DNA of 64,000 nt from Pseudomonas mucoides (GCF_015461845.1 NZ_JACOPW010000002.1:496001-560000); one strand, 5' to 3'; counted from the first letter of the stretch, positions 53,558 to 62,820 are shown. Program-made: numbers and translations. Notes: generated by a model from the sequence alone, not told the origin.

Positions 53558-55906
53558 TCAACCCACATGGGGCGCATCAAACAACTGGCGGGCCCGCGCG
53601 TCTCGGGCAAAGTCTTCAAACTGTCGCTGCAGGTGCGGCATCAGCGCTTGGGCCAACTGCGCCGGATCTTTCACATCGCCCTGCACCTGAATGACCGGGG
53701 CCGGTGCAAAAGTGAATTGCTGATCGATCTTCGGCCATTCCGGTGCCTTTACCGCAGGGGTTGCCATCAATGCCGCCGCTGTAACCGGCGCGGACGGTGC
53801 GTTTTCCATCGAGCGTACGACCGCACCAACGCCTTGGTCGGCGGACATGGGCAAGATGCCGAGCGGTGCTTTGGTCGGCGTGTCCGGCCCACCAAACAGT
53901 GCCTTGCCTACCGTCGCCCCTATCTCGTCCCCGCCCCACGCACCGAGCATTCCGCCGATAATCCCGCCGATAGCGGTACCGACCACGGGGACGATAGAGC
54001 CTAAAGCAGCACCGACTGCCGCGCCGCCGAGCACGCCACCCACGAGCCCGCCCACCGCGCCACCGTAGCCCTCGGCCTTTTCATCACGGGTGGTCGCATG
54101 CCGGTAAGTGTCCACCACCTGAACGCCGGCACCGACTACCGCCAGCGCCCCGCCCACTTTCATGCCACGGGACATTCGACTTGCAGGGCCTTTGCCCTTT
54201 CCGCCCTTCCCTTCTTTGCCGTGATCCAGCCCGTCGTCATCGCCGTCATTCGCGTTGGTCACGAACACCCGCTGCACGATATTGGACCGGTCGCCGGCCG
54301 AACCTCGCGCGATGTTGGCCAGGCCCCGGCCAATCTTCAGCGTGGCCCAGGCTTTGCCCAGCACCAATGCCCCGGCACTCACTGCCGCCAGGCCCAGCAC
54401 CACTTGGGGCGCTTGCTCGGACAACGCGGTCAAGCCCCGCGCCGCGCCGGCGATACCGGTGGCCAGCGCATCCGTCGCCGGGCGCAGGGCGTCACCAATG
54501 GCCCGCAGCGAATCGTTGAACGCTTGACCGGTTTCGGCCCAGCGTTGCGACGAGCTCTCGCGACGTTCGCTCAGGTTTTTGTCGAGAATGTCCTTGCGCG
54601 GGCCGCTGGGGTCCGAGGCGCCCTTTTTCAGGTCCGCGTAGAATTTTTTGTTCTGGGTGTACGCCATCAGGGCGGTCTTGACCTGCATGTCGGCAAACAG
54701 ATCGCCGGTCCGCAGGGTGGCGGCCAAGGCATCGGCCATCGCTTGCGCCTTGGCCGGGTCCGTCTCCTGGCTGATCTGGGTCAACCCCTGATCCAACTGC
54801 TTTGACTTTTTCGGGTCGGTCTTTTCCACATACCGGCGCGCCAGTTCGAAGCTGGCCTCGAAGGTCGACAAGCCCTTGCCAATGGCGGCGTTCATCGAGC
54901 CCTGATAATCAATCCCGGCATCGGCATACCCTTTGACCGTTTCCTCCGAACCGATTTTTGCGACCCAGTTTTTCAGGTTGTTCGCCGCTTCATCCGCACT
55001 GCCGGCGCTCTTAATCTGCACCTGCAGCATCGCCCCCAGTTGCGTGACCGCCTCCTGGCCGGTGATGCCGGTGCCGGCCATTTGCGCCAACAGCTCTGGA
55101 AACCACTTGGCCATGTCGGCCGCCTCGAAGCTGCCTTGCTGACCCAGCAGGGCGACCGAGGCCAAAGCCTGTTCCATTTTCTGCGGGTCGGTGATCTTGG
55201 CGTTGTTCTGCATCGCCAGAATCATCTTCGCCGTATCGGCACCCGAAGCGCCCTGCCCGACCGCAAACTTGGCGGCCACCGGAGCGTATTTCAGCGCTTC
55301 GGTCAGATCCATGCCGCCACCGACCAACTGGTTCACCAGCTCGGCCACTTGGGTGTTGGCCATACCGGTGTCCTTTGAGGTCTGGACAATGTCGCGGGCG
55401 GTGTTTACTTCCTGCTGCGTGTTCGCGGTACCGGACTTGATCGCGATGTCGCGAATGATCGCCTGAAAGTCCGCACTGATTTTGGTCGGCACGGCCGCCA
55501 GGGTGGTACCGGCCACCGCCGTACCGAATCCACTGCGCAGGCTCTCCTGCCCGTCCTGCACCTGGCCCATACCTTTGGCCTTGAACTCGGCACTGCGCAC
55601 CACCTTGCCCAGCGCCAGGTACTCCTGACGCAGGCGCCCGACTTCAACACCCTGCTTGCGCAGGCTGCTGGTGTTGGCTTCCAGCTTTTTGAGCAAGGCG
55701 CCGGCATTGGCCGCGCCGCTGTCGTGGGCTTTTTTCCATTCCTCGCGCAGGCGCATGGTCTCGCCGATGACTTTCTGCAAGCCCTTGGCGCGCGTGGTTT
55801 GCGCCTCGAGCTTTTTCATTTCACCGCTGACGTTCTTGAAGGCGGCGCCGAGGGATGAATCGACAGCACCGCCAATCACCAGCCCGAGCGAGAGTTTGTT
55901 CGACAT
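53558..55906 (-). CDS. Phage tail tape measure protein
   Basis: Sets tail length; 782 residues. Long helical N-terminal part (EVGRLRQEYLALGKVVRSAE), the TP901-type core (TGITGQEAVTQLGAMLQVQI; AGIDYQGSMNAAIGKGLSTF) and a glycine-rich membrane-like segment near 640-680 (YGGAVGGLVGGVLGGAAVGA). The ATG at 55906 is used. Upstream are E and E'. Confidence 0.93.
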   Translation of the reverse strand: MSNKLSLGLVIGGAVDSSLGAAFKNVSGEMKKLEAQTTRAKGLQKVIGETMRLREEWKKAHDSGAANAGALLKKLEANTSSLRKQGVEVGRLRQEYLALGKVVRSAEFKAKGMGQVQDGQESLRSGFGTAVAGTTLAAVPTKISADFQAIIRDIAIKSGTANTQQEVNTARDIVQTSKDTGMANTQVAELVNQLVGGGMDLTEALKYAPVAAKFAVGQGASGADTAKMILAMQNNAKITDPQKMEQALASVALLGQQGSFEAADMAKWFPELLAQMAGTGITGQEAVTQLGAMLQVQIKSAGSADEAANNLKNWVAKIGSEETVKGYADAGIDYQGSMNAAIGKGLSTFEASFELARRYVEKTDPKKSKQLDQGLTQISQETDPAKAQAMADALAATLRTGDLFADMQVKTALMAYTQNKKFYADLKKGASDPSGPRKDILDKNLSERRESSSQRWAETGQAFNDSLRAIGDALRPATDALATGIAGAARGLTALSEQAPQVVLGLAAVSAGALVLGKAWATLKIGRGLANIARGSAGDRSNIVQRVFVTNANDGDDDGLDHGKEGKGGKGKGPASRMSRGMKVGGALAVVGAGVQVVDTYRHATTRDEKAEGYGGAVGGLVGGVLGGAAVGAALGSIVPVVGTAIGGIIGGMLGAWGGDEIGATVGKALFGGPDTPTKAPLGILPMSADQGVGAVVRSMENAPSAPVTAAALMATPAVKAPEWPKIDQQFTFAPAPVIQVQGDVKDPAQLAQALMPHLQRQFEDFARDARARQLFDAPHVG

Positions 55907-55935
55907 GGTTTTCACCTACGTGCGACGGGATGGGC

Positions 55936-56106
55936 TCAGTCCGTGAGCCACCAGACCATCTCGGAAAACGACAGCCCCTGAATCTCGGCCGCCGAAAAAT
56001 TCAGCTCGACGGCCAAGCGTTTGGCCAGGGCTTTTTGCAGTTTTGGGTTAAACCCCGTCGTCTGTTCCCAGACGAAAATAGGCGGTCTGCAGACGACGGT
56101 AATCAC
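55936..56106 (-). CDS. GpE' (E+E') tail assembly chaperone partner
   Basis: Open frame of 56 codons overlapping the end of gpE by 59 bases in another frame. The ending FSEMVWWLTD and the PKLQKALAKRLAVELNFSAA block match the GpE family of P2-like tails. It could start independently at the GTG at 56106, which has GGAGGGG upstream. Or it could be entered by frameshift near TAT-TTT-CGT at the gpE end, giving an E-E' fusion. The required shift is +1 (equivalently -2), not the -1 of P2. Confidence 0.75.
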   Translation of the reverse strand: MITVVCRPPIFVWEQTTGFNPKLQKALAKRLAVELNFSAAEIQGLSFSEMVWWLTD

Positions 56107-56356
56107 GCATTAGCAGCCCCTCCAGATCGCCCCGGCCGATGCTCGCCAGGCTGCAGAACAGAACCATTTCCTGTTCTTCTTCATTGGTACCGCCCTGTAA
56201 TGTGGCGGCGCGCATTTCGCGTACCGTTGGCTCGCGCAGGGTCAGCTTGTCGACCTTGATACCGTTGGCCTCGCTCGGTCGAGACAGGACTACGGTGGCA
56301 ATGCCATCACCCAGTTGCAGCCACTTGGGCAGGACGTTGTCTTTTGCATTAATCAT
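56048..56356 (-). CDS. Phage tail assembly protein E
   Basis: Protein of 102 residues of the P2 gpE family (VDKLTLREPTVREMRAATLQ, then VLFCSLASIGRGDLEGLLMR), a chaperone that binds the tape measure during tail building. It lies 12 bases from the tube gene and overlaps E'. Confidence 0.9.
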   Translation of the reverse strand: MINAKDNVLPKWLQLGDGIATVVLSRPSEANGIKVDKLTLREPTVREMRAATLQGGTNEEEQEMVLFCSLASIGRGDLEGLLMRDYRRLQTAYFRLGTDDGV

Positions 56357-56367
56357 GGTGTGGCTCC

Positions 56368-56871
56368 TTACATGCCCAGGGCAGACCGCACGGCGGCCAG
56401 TTGGTCGACGCCGTCAATGACACGAATCGAGTTAAGGGGATCGATTTCAAACATTACGCTGCCGTCGATTTCCAGCTTGTAATAGGTCACCGCGACGGCG
56501 TACTTGAACTCACCTTTTTCGCCCGCTTTCCAGTCCCCGGGATCGACTTCCTTGAGGCCCCCTCGCAGGGTGGCAACCACCGCCTTGACCGAACCTTTCT
56601 CGCCCTTGAAGGCCCCCCGAAACGACGCGTTGAACCCGGTCATATCGGCCTGACCGAAGAACTTCAGCACCTCGCGACGCACGCCGTTGGTGATGAAGCT
56701 GGCCTCGAGCTTTTCCATCCCCACGTCGAGCTCGACCGCCGCGTCCATGCCGCCCGCACGGTACTCGTCGGTTTTGAGGGTCAGCTTGGGCAGGGTCAGG
56801 CTCGGCACGTCGCCTTGCAGGCTGATACCGTCGACAAACAGGTTGGTGTTGTAGAGCACTTCCGGAATCAT
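56368..56871 (-). CDS. Major tail tube protein FII
   Basis: Forms the inner tube of the contractile tail; 167 residues as in P2 and R-pyocins (IPEVLYNTNLFVDGISLQGD; LDVGMEKLEASFITNGVRRE; YYKLEIDGSVMFEIDPLNSI). Follows the sheath gene after 12 bases. Confidence 0.95.
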   Translation of the reverse strand: MIPEVLYNTNLFVDGISLQGDVPSLTLPKLTLKTDEYRAGGMDAAVELDVGMEKLEASFITNGVRREVLKFFGQADMTGFNASFRGAFKGEKGSVKAVVATLRGGLKEVDPGDWKAGEKGEFKYAVAVTYYKLEIDGSVMFEIDPLNSIRVIDGVDQLAAVRSALGM

Positions 56872-56883
56872 AAAGCGGCCTCC

Positions 56884-58047
56884 TTAGGCGGCGGTGTCCA
56901 GCACTTCAGTGATCCACTGATCGGTCACCTCCACGCGGAAGTTCGGGTTTTCGGCCGGCGGCACATCGGTGAAACGGATGTTCCAGTACACCTTGCCGTC
57001 GCTCAGTTCGCTGGAAGTGTTCAGCTCTTCGTCGGCATACACCTCGAAGTTGATGATTGCGCCCTGATTCTTCAGGTCGCGCATGAACGCCTGCAGGCCT
57101 TCGGTCACGTCCTTGACGTAGGTCGCGGTGATTGAGCGGTCCACCGCCCACTTGTGTGCGTAGAGGATGGCGTCCATGACGATGTCCAGCGTGCGCACGC
57201 GGGTGACGAACTTCCATTTCGCGTCGCTGGACAGCGTGCGGTTGCCCCACAAGCGATAGCCGTCATCACGAATGATCGTGGTGATATTCGCGTTATTCAG
57301 CACGTTGGCCCGACAGGAAGGATCGCCGTCGAGAAACTCGATCGGACGCGTAGTGCCGGTGATGCCGACAAACTCCTTGTTCGACGGCGAGGCCCAGAAA
57401 CCGTAGGTGGCATCGGTCCAGGCAAACAGGCCAGCAGTCCAGGCCGAAGCCGGCGCGTTGATCGTGGCACTGGTCGTGGTGTCCCAGAACTGCACGCCCG
57501 GATCGACCATATAAGCGTGTTTGCTGCCGAAATTGGCGGCATAGGCAATCGCCGCTTCGTCGGTGGTGTTCGGCCCGTCGATGATGGCCATGGCGCGCAT
57601 CTTGTCGCCCAACGCCACCAGCTCGGTGCCCACCGCCAGTGTCGACGAGTACCCCGGCGTCACCAACAATCGCGGCTGGGCGTTGAACTTGCTTTTGCCG
57701 TTGAGCAACGCCTGCATGCCGGTACGGGTGCCGTCGGCCCAAACGCCGCCGATGATCGCGGACAGTTGCTCGGCCGCGTCGTCCAGCAACGGCACACCGA
57801 CGGCGACAATCACCGCCTTGGCCCGCTTGAAAATAGCCTTACAGTCCTTGGTGATCGCGGCGTCCGGCCCCCACGCCGCGACTGCCTCGCTTTCGCGGGT
57901 GATCAGCAGCAATTCATTGGCAGCGGCAGTGGCCGGCGGGCCCACGGTGAAGGTGTTGCACAGGCCGATGATCGACGCGGACGGGGTGGCGATGTGGCGT
58001 GCCCCGGTGTCCACCAGGGTCACGGTGACGCCGTGAAAGAAACTCAT
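56884..58047 (-). CDS. Tail sheath protein FI
   Basis: Contractile sheath of 387 residues. MSFFHGVTVTLVDTGARHIA opens the protein; the sheath core (AIIDGPNTTDEAAIAYAANF) and C-terminal arm (KVYWNIRFTDVPPAENPNFR) match the P2 FI family. The ATG at 58047 is chosen over an upstream in-frame start. Two terminators precede it, so sheath and tube probably have their own promoter. Confidence 0.95.
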   Translation of the reverse strand: MSFFHGVTVTLVDTGARHIATPSASIIGLCNTFTVGPPATAAANELLLITRESEAVAAWGPDAAITKDCKAIFKRAKAVIVAVGVPLLDDAAEQLSAIIGGVWADGTRTGMQALLNGKSKFNAQPRLLVTPGYSSTLAVGTELVALGDKMRAMAIIDGPNTTDEAAIAYAANFGSKHAYMVDPGVQFWDTTTSATINAPASAWTAGLFAWTDATYGFWASPSNKEFVGITGTTRPIEFLDGDPSCRANVLNNANITTIIRDDGYRLWGNRTLSSDAKWKFVTRVRTLDIVMDAILYAHKWAVDRSITATYVKDVTEGLQAFMRDLKNQGAIINFEVYADEELNTSSELSDGKVYWNIRFTDVPPAENPNFRVEVTDQWITEVLDTAA

Positions 58048-58065
58048 TGAGTGATACTCCAAAAC

Positions 58066-58143
58066 GAAAAAGCCCCGCTTAAGCGAGGCTATGAGGGACG
58101 TGACGCATAATCGAAAAGGAAACGCCCCGGCAATGCGGGGCGT
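58066..58143 (-). terminator. Two tandem intrinsic terminators upstream of the sheath gene
   Basis: AGCCTCGCTT/AAGCGGGGCT followed on the minus strand by TTTTTCGTTTT (58066-58090), and ACGCCCC/GGGGCGT followed by TTTCC (58122-58143). They end the baseplate-fibre transcript. Confidence 0.85.
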
Positions 58144-58183
58144 CAGCGGGTCTGCTGATCCGGTTTATCCGGCCATGTAATCG

Positions 58184-58666
58184 TTAAGCGGTCGGCCTCA
58201 CTGGACGCAGGGTGGAATCCGGAAAGTCTGGCGACTGGGGCCAGTTGCGAAGGTCCACGCGGTACTGCCGCCACTGCGCAGGCGTACTCACAAAAGCAGG
58301 ATCACCGTCCTCAGCTTTCAGCAGTTCCACGTCCGCAACTGTCAGCTCTTGATCACGCCACGAACGCTCAGCATGTTCAGCATGGACAGCGATTGCGGGG
58401 CTTACTGTCAGGGCACCAACATCGACGCTGTATTCCTCAATATAATTGAATACCGCTACAGTGGCCGGAGCGTCATCACCTGGAACTGCCGTAAATGGAA
58501 TCCAACCGTACACTTCGTGAAGAACTTCACAGTCAATAGCCCCATCCTTAAACTGCTTCAGGTTTTTGACTTCATAAACCCACGGTGCAGGTGGCTCAGG
58601 TGGCGGTGGTATATCCGGTGGAACAAATTCAGGAATAACGTGTGGTTCAATAACTTCGCCAAGCAT
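58184..58666 (-). CDS. Tail fibre assembly chaperone
   Basis: Protein of 160 residues directly after the fibre gene, the position of gpG/PA0621. A proline-rich start (PEFVPPDIPPPPEPPAPWVY) precedes a C-terminal caudoviral TAP-like part (AERSWRDQELTVADVELLKA; TPAQWRQYRVDLRNWPQ). It overlaps the fibre stop by one base. The first half is lower in GC than the rest of the cluster, like the fibre tip it should fold. Confidence 0.8.
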   Translation of the reverse strand: MLGEVIEPHVIPEFVPPDIPPPPEPPAPWVYEVKNLKQFKDGAIDCEVLHEVYGWIPFTAVPGDDAPATVAVFNYIEEYSVDVGALTVSPAIAVHAEHAERSWRDQELTVADVELLKAEDGDPAFVSTPAQWRQYRVDLRNWPQSPDFPDSTLRPVRPTA

Positions 58667-60717
58667 TAAGCGACCCTTTTACAAATAGTTGTTGAAAAGA
58701 CATTTCCCGCAGAACTATTTGAAACGCCCCCGCATACCATCCAAGTACCGCCGGGAGCCCCGTAGTTCTCGCCACCCGCGTTTGACCAACCCAGATACCC
58801 CCCTTCCACTAATGTTCCCGGTGGTATTGCGCCCGAGTTTATATTCTTAACAACAATAAACATCCCATAGGTGCCCACGCCGCCGATCGGTTGCGCGGCT
58901 ATTTGGGACATCAAATTCCAGTAAGCGATATAGTTGGCGGCGATCCAGCTACTTAAATAGCCGCCCCAAATTGGCCCGTAACTGTTGCCATCAGTGCCAA
59001 ACATGGCAACACCGGAGCCGGAATAACAACCGCCACCGGCGTAAAGTCCTGCGTTGGCTGTAATGTTGCCGTAGGACAACACGCCCGCCGCGTAAGCCGT
59101 ACCTCCGATAGATATGTCAGTGCCAACGTTTGCCGTGTTCAAGAGGTTGGCGTGACCGGAAACCTGTATGCCATTGACGAAAGCCGGAGCACTCAGCGCT
59201 GCGTACAAGGCAGGGTCAAAATTTGATGTATCCCAGACGGTTTCCCATTCGTCCCAAACACCGGCAATCAAGGCCCGGCGGTATAGAGTTGGGTCGTTAA
59301 ACCCATAAATCTCTTGAAAGGCGTATTGGCCCGGTGTAATCACCGAAACGCGAACCCACCCCTCATAGAGCCCGCCACCTGGCGCACCCGTAGCATTAGA
59401 GACGTAATAGAGAGCTGACGCCGTGTTCAGACCGCCGATGTCCACATCACCGACCGAATAGGCGACACCGCCCCAGCCGAACGCTCCGACCTTCATCAGC
59501 GCATCCGGCGTTTCATCGTGTAAATCATTTTGAGCATTGTGGTACGCGGCCGTTCCCAGCCCTAGGTCATCACCTGTCAGTTGCTCACCACCCGTCACCA
59601 AACCTTTAGCGTCAACGGTAACGGTGGAATAGCTACCCGCGACGACACCGCTGTCGGCCAACGTGATCGCTATGTCAGCATCGTCGGTGCCATCGAACGT
59701 CGCGCTGCCGCTGGCCGCCCCGGATACGCTCAGCGTGCGCGCTGTTTCCAGTTGGGTGGCCGCCACCGCGGTTCCGTCGATGGGCAAAGCATCGGTGATG
59801 CCGTAGCCGTCCAGGGTGGTCGGGTTGGTACCCGCGACCACCCGCCCGAGGGCATCGACGGTGACACTGCGAAAGGTGCCTACGCCTGCCCCACTGCCAC
59901 CCGCGATCATGTCGAACTGCAAACTGGTGGTACCGAGGTTGATCGGCGCGTCGGTGACCAACTGCCAGAGGCTGTCGCCATTGACCGTGCCCTGCTCCAC
60001 ATGGATGAACAACCCCGGGGTCACTTCCGGACTGTTGTCAGCATCAGCGGCCCGCGTCCAGCTGTCGGCGCTGGCGACATAGATCCCGTTGTCCTGTGCC
60101 AGCGCCTGAGCGGTGACCAGCACTCGGTCACCGGTGGCCACAGCCACGTCATCGACCGTCTGCAGATTGCTGAGGGTAATGGCGGCGGTCGCCGCCACCC
60201 GCGCGGATTGTTTGTGATCCAGCTTGGCCAGTTCCTCCTGAATCTTGAGGTCCACGTATTCACGCGTGGCCAGCACGACGGCTGGGTCAATCTTCAGCAC
60301 GATGTTCGCGGAGCTGCTGACGATGAAATTCATCCGCACGACCTGAGTCTTGCCGCTGCCCTGGTCGAGCAACGGTTTATAGCTCGGCGCACAGTTGGCC
60401 ACCGCCACCAGATCGCCGTCGACGTCGTACAGGCCGATCTCGCGAATCCACTCACCGCCAACTTCCGGTGGAATGATTTGCTCGGTGATTACGGTGTTGG
60501 GGTTGGCCGGATCGACGCGGATCTGATTGATCGGCGCCCGGCGCCATTCGTTGATCAACTGGGTTTGAAGACGGTCGGGAATCGGGTCGGTGCCGTTGGC
60601 ATCGCCCAGACCCATCTCGGTAAACATCCAGTCCTGTCCCATGGCGATGGCATTGGCGTGCTTGGCTTCGCCCACGGCGGTGAGGATGGCAAAAAACTGA
60701 CTGGTCTTATCAATCAT
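58666..60717 (-). CDS. Tail fibre protein
   Basis: Receptor-binding fibre of 683 residues. The N-terminal baseplate-attachment domain (DUF3751-like: IDKTSQFFAILTAVGEAKHA) runs to ~150. Repeated fibre-shaft segments follow (GVGTFRSVTVDALGRVVAGT; AGSYSTVTVDAKGLVTGGEQ). The C-terminal ~250 residues are Gly/Ala/Tyr-rich (GNITANAGLYAGGGCYSGSG) and are the probable tip. The ATG at 60717 is used; a longer in-frame start reads back into gpI. Confidence 0.9.
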   Translation of the reverse strand: MIDKTSQFFAILTAVGEAKHANAIAMGQDWMFTEMGLGDANGTDPIPDRLQTQLINEWRRAPINQIRVDPANPNTVITEQIIPPEVGGEWIREIGLYDVDGDLVAVANCAPSYKPLLDQGSGKTQVVRMNFIVSSSANIVLKIDPAVVLATREYVDLKIQEELAKLDHKQSARVAATAAITLSNLQTVDDVAVATGDRVLVTAQALAQDNGIYVASADSWTRAADADNSPEVTPGLFIHVEQGTVNGDSLWQLVTDAPINLGTTSLQFDMIAGGSGAGVGTFRSVTVDALGRVVAGTNPTTLDGYGITDALPIDGTAVAATQLETARTLSVSGAASGSATFDGTDDADIAITLADSGVVAGSYSTVTVDAKGLVTGGEQLTGDDLGLGTAAYHNAQNDLHDETPDALMKVGAFGWGGVAYSVGDVDIGGLNTASALYYVSNATGAPGGGLYEGWVRVSVITPGQYAFQEIYGFNDPTLYRRALIAGVWDEWETVWDTSNFDPALYAALSAPAFVNGIQVSGHANLLNTANVGTDISIGGTAYAAGVLSYGNITANAGLYAGGGCYSGSGVAMFGTDGNSYGPIWGGYLSSWIAANYIAYWNLMSQIAAQPIGGVGTYGMFIVVKNINSGAIPPGTLVEGGYLGWSNAGGENYGAPGGTWMVCGGVSNSSAGNVFSTTICKRVA

Positions 60718-61321
60718 AGGGATAAACGTCCAAGGTATCGGTTTCATCGACGCAGAGCGCCGGGCCAAAAGTGCCGGTCACGTCGATGTCTTTCGGGGCC
60801 GGCGGGTACACGTCGATCTCTTCGCCCTCTTGCACGCACACGGCGATGCCCAGCACCCCCTCGGTCTGCAGACTGAGCGCCAGGTTGGTCATGTGCCGGC
60901 TAACCGGGCGGGCGTCGTCGATCAACCACGCCAGTTCCTCGTACAGTTCCTCGGTGATGCCCGAGTCATTCAGCCCGACCTCCAGGGCGAAGGTGCCGGG
61001 CACGCCTTCCGGCACGGTGCCGAACCACTCGACCACGTCGATCAGGTAGCCCAAAGGCTCGACCACCCGGCGCAGCGCACCGATGGTGCCTTTGCGCGCG
61101 TGCACGTCGTACGCCGAACGGATCGCCGTACGCTTGGCCTCCTGGGTCCAGTTGTTGTTCCAACGGTCCACGGACCAGGCCGAAGCCAGATACGGCAACA
61201 GGTGTTCAGGGCAGGTGTCGGCGTTGTACAAACTGCGCAGCGGGATCAGCGTGTTTTCGTAATTCGCCGCTTCCACGGCCAGTTCCAGCGGCGTGCTGTT
61301 GAGCGGTAACTGAGTGCTCAT
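60710..61321 (-). CDS. Tail protein I (baseplate)
   Basis: Baseplate protein of 203 residues, P2 gpI family (LPYLASAWSVDRWNNNWTQE; RSAYDVHARKGTIGALRRVV). The C-terminal ~40 residues are acidic. Overlaps the fibre start by eight bases and lies one base from J. Confidence 0.92.
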   Translation of the reverse strand: MSTQLPLNSTPLELAVEAANYENTLIPLRSLYNADTCPEHLLPYLASAWSVDRWNNNWTQEAKRTAIRSAYDVHARKGTIGALRRVVEPLGYLIDVVEWFGTVPEGVPGTFALEVGLNDSGITEELYEELAWLIDDARPVSRHMTNLALSLQTEGVLGIAVCVQEGEEIDVYPPAPKDIDVTGTFGPALCVDETDTLDVYPYD

Positions 61322-61322
61322 G

Positions 61323-62201
61323 TCAGGCCCCCAGCGTCACGCTGTAGCCGGTGCAATACGCCGCCTCGGCCTTGGTCGGCTTGATATCGGTCCAGCCCAG
61401 CAGCTCGACCCGGGCGATGCCGGGAATGTGCAATTGTGCATCGATCCCCGAGCGGGCCACTTCCAGACCCAAGCGGCGGCGTGGGTTGATCCACTCGCTC
61501 AGGCGTTTCTCACTTTCGGCCAGGTAGGCTTCGTTTTCCGGCCCCGGTGCCTGCGGGTACAGCACCGCTTCAATGAGGTAGTCGATGACCACAGCGCTCT
61601 GCACCGTGAGCCGATCGGCCACCGGCCGCACGTCCTCGTCATTGAGGTGTAGCCGGACCTCTTCCAGCAGTTCCGGTGAGGCGGCGCCGCTGCCTTCCAG
61701 GCTGAGCACGGTGACCACCACCACGGCCGGTGACGGACTTTCCGCCGTGGCATCGGCCACCAGGCCCGAGGCATTGCGTGCGTGGAGGATGTAGCTGTTA
61801 CGCGGCCCCGCCGTGGTCAGTCCCTCATACGACAGCTGCACCCGCTCGCGCAGGGCATCGTCTTCCTCAAGCACCTGCGGCGTCGGCGGCACGGTGCTCG
61901 GATCTCCCGCCTGAATCACCAGGCGTTGCAGGTTGACGTTGGCAGCCAGGTGATCGAGGTCGGCCCGCTCGGCATGAGCCAACAACAGCGCCTTGCCCGC
62001 GTCGTTGACTCGCGCCCGGTTCTGCAAGGCGCCATACGCGGCCTGCTCGATCAGCTTGAGCACCGGATCGCTTTCCAGCTCGGCGCTCCAGTTGTCGCCC
62101 ATGCTCAGGCGGAAGGCTTCGAGTTTCTCCTGGTAGACCGCCTCAAAGTCGAGGTCCTCCAGCACTTGCGGCGGCGGCAAGGCCGCCAGTTCCATGGTCA
62201 T
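61323..62201 (-). CDS. Baseplate assembly protein J
   Basis: Baseplate wedge of 292 residues, P2 gpJ family (LIEQAAYGALQNRARVNDAG; ATAESPSPAVVVVTVLSLEG; SEKRLSEWINPRRRLGLEVA). Its ATG overlaps the W stop (ATGA), indicating coupling. Confidence 0.93.
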   Translation of the reverse strand: MTMELAALPPPQVLEDLDFEAVYQEKLEAFRLSMGDNWSAELESDPVLKLIEQAAYGALQNRARVNDAGKALLLAHAERADLDHLAANVNLQRLVIQAGDPSTVPPTPQVLEEDDALRERVQLSYEGLTTAGPRNSYILHARNASGLVADATAESPSPAVVVVTVLSLEGSGAASPELLEEVRLHLNDEDVRPVADRLTVQSAVVIDYLIEAVLYPQAPGPENEAYLAESEKRLSEWINPRRRLGLEVARSGIDAQLHIPGIARVELLGWTDIKPTKAEAAYCTGYSVTLGA

Positions 62202-62533
62202 GCGGACACCTCCAAAGTCACGTCGCTGCCCAGGTACTGCCCGGTCAGTTCAAAGGTGATACGCCCGTCGAGAATGGCCACGGCGCGCACCCGGCCCAGT
62301 TTCAAGCGCGGCTCCCAACGCCCCAGCGTGCTGGCCACCTCGGCCTGTACGGCACTTTTCCAGCCGTCATTGACCGGCAGGTCGACAAAGCGCCGCAGCT
62401 TGCTGCCGTACTCCGGGCGCATGCGCCGGCTGCCCAAGGGCGTGGACAAGATGTCCTCGATGGACTGGCGCAGGTGATCGAGGCCGGAAATGAGTTGGCC
62501 GGTACGGCGGTCCAGTCCGATCATCCCGATCAT
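62198..62533 (-). CDS. Baseplate assembly protein W (gp25-like)
   Basis: Baseplate wedge of 111 residues, T4 gp25/P2 gpW fold (LDHLRQSIEDILSTPLGSRR; PEYGSKLRRFVDLPVND). The ATG at 62533 (MIGMIGLDRRTG) is family-like; the upstream ORF extension overlaps another gene. Confidence 0.93.
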   Translation of the reverse strand: MIGMIGLDRRTGQLISGLDHLRQSIEDILSTPLGSRRMRPEYGSKLRRFVDLPVNDGWKSAVQAEVASTLGRWEPRLKLGRVRAVAILDGRITFELTGQYLGSDVTLEVSA

Positions 62534-62537
62534 TGGA

Positions 62538-62765
62538 TCAGCCCTCGACCGGGACAAAGTCCTTGCGACCGTGCAAATACTCGATCGCCACCGTGTCATC
62601 CGAGGCCACCACAACCTGGCCCTTTTCCACTTTCAAGGTGCGCTCTGCGTCCAGCAGGATCAGCACCCGCGAGGTGAACAGCGTGTCGCGAAAGAAGCTC
62701 AGCGTGGCCGGCGCGGGCGCCTCACTGACGGTTGATACGTCCTTGGTTTTGCTTGTCATGGGCAT
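62538..62765 (-). CDS. Small hypothetical protein between V and W
   Basis: Protein of 75 residues (LSFFRDTLFTSRVLILLDAE, then VVVASDDTVAIEYLHGRKDF) of unknown function, placed where some pseudomonad tail clusters carry a short ORF. An ATG at 62759 is also possible. Four bases separate it from W. Confidence 0.65.
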   Translation of the reverse strand: MPMTSKTKDVSTVSEAPAPATLSFFRDTLFTSRVLILLDAERTLKVEKGQVVVASDDTVAIEYLHGRKDFVPVEG

Positions 62766-62779
62766 TACTCCGGGTATAA

Positions 62780-62805
62780 AAAAACCCGCACACGGCGGGC
62801 TGAAT
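62780..62805 (-). terminator. Intrinsic terminator after V
   Basis: Minus-strand GCCCGCCGTGTGCGGGT hairpin followed by seven Ts, between V and the 75-residue ORF. Similar to the terminator after X. Confidence 0.82.
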
Positions 62806-62820
62806 GTTTAGGCCGTCAAA

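Noticed and set aside
59581..60876. 431-codon plus-strand ORF opposite the tail fibre
   Set aside because: Antisense shadow; the composition is typical of GC-rich reverse frames and the fibre frame is conserved.
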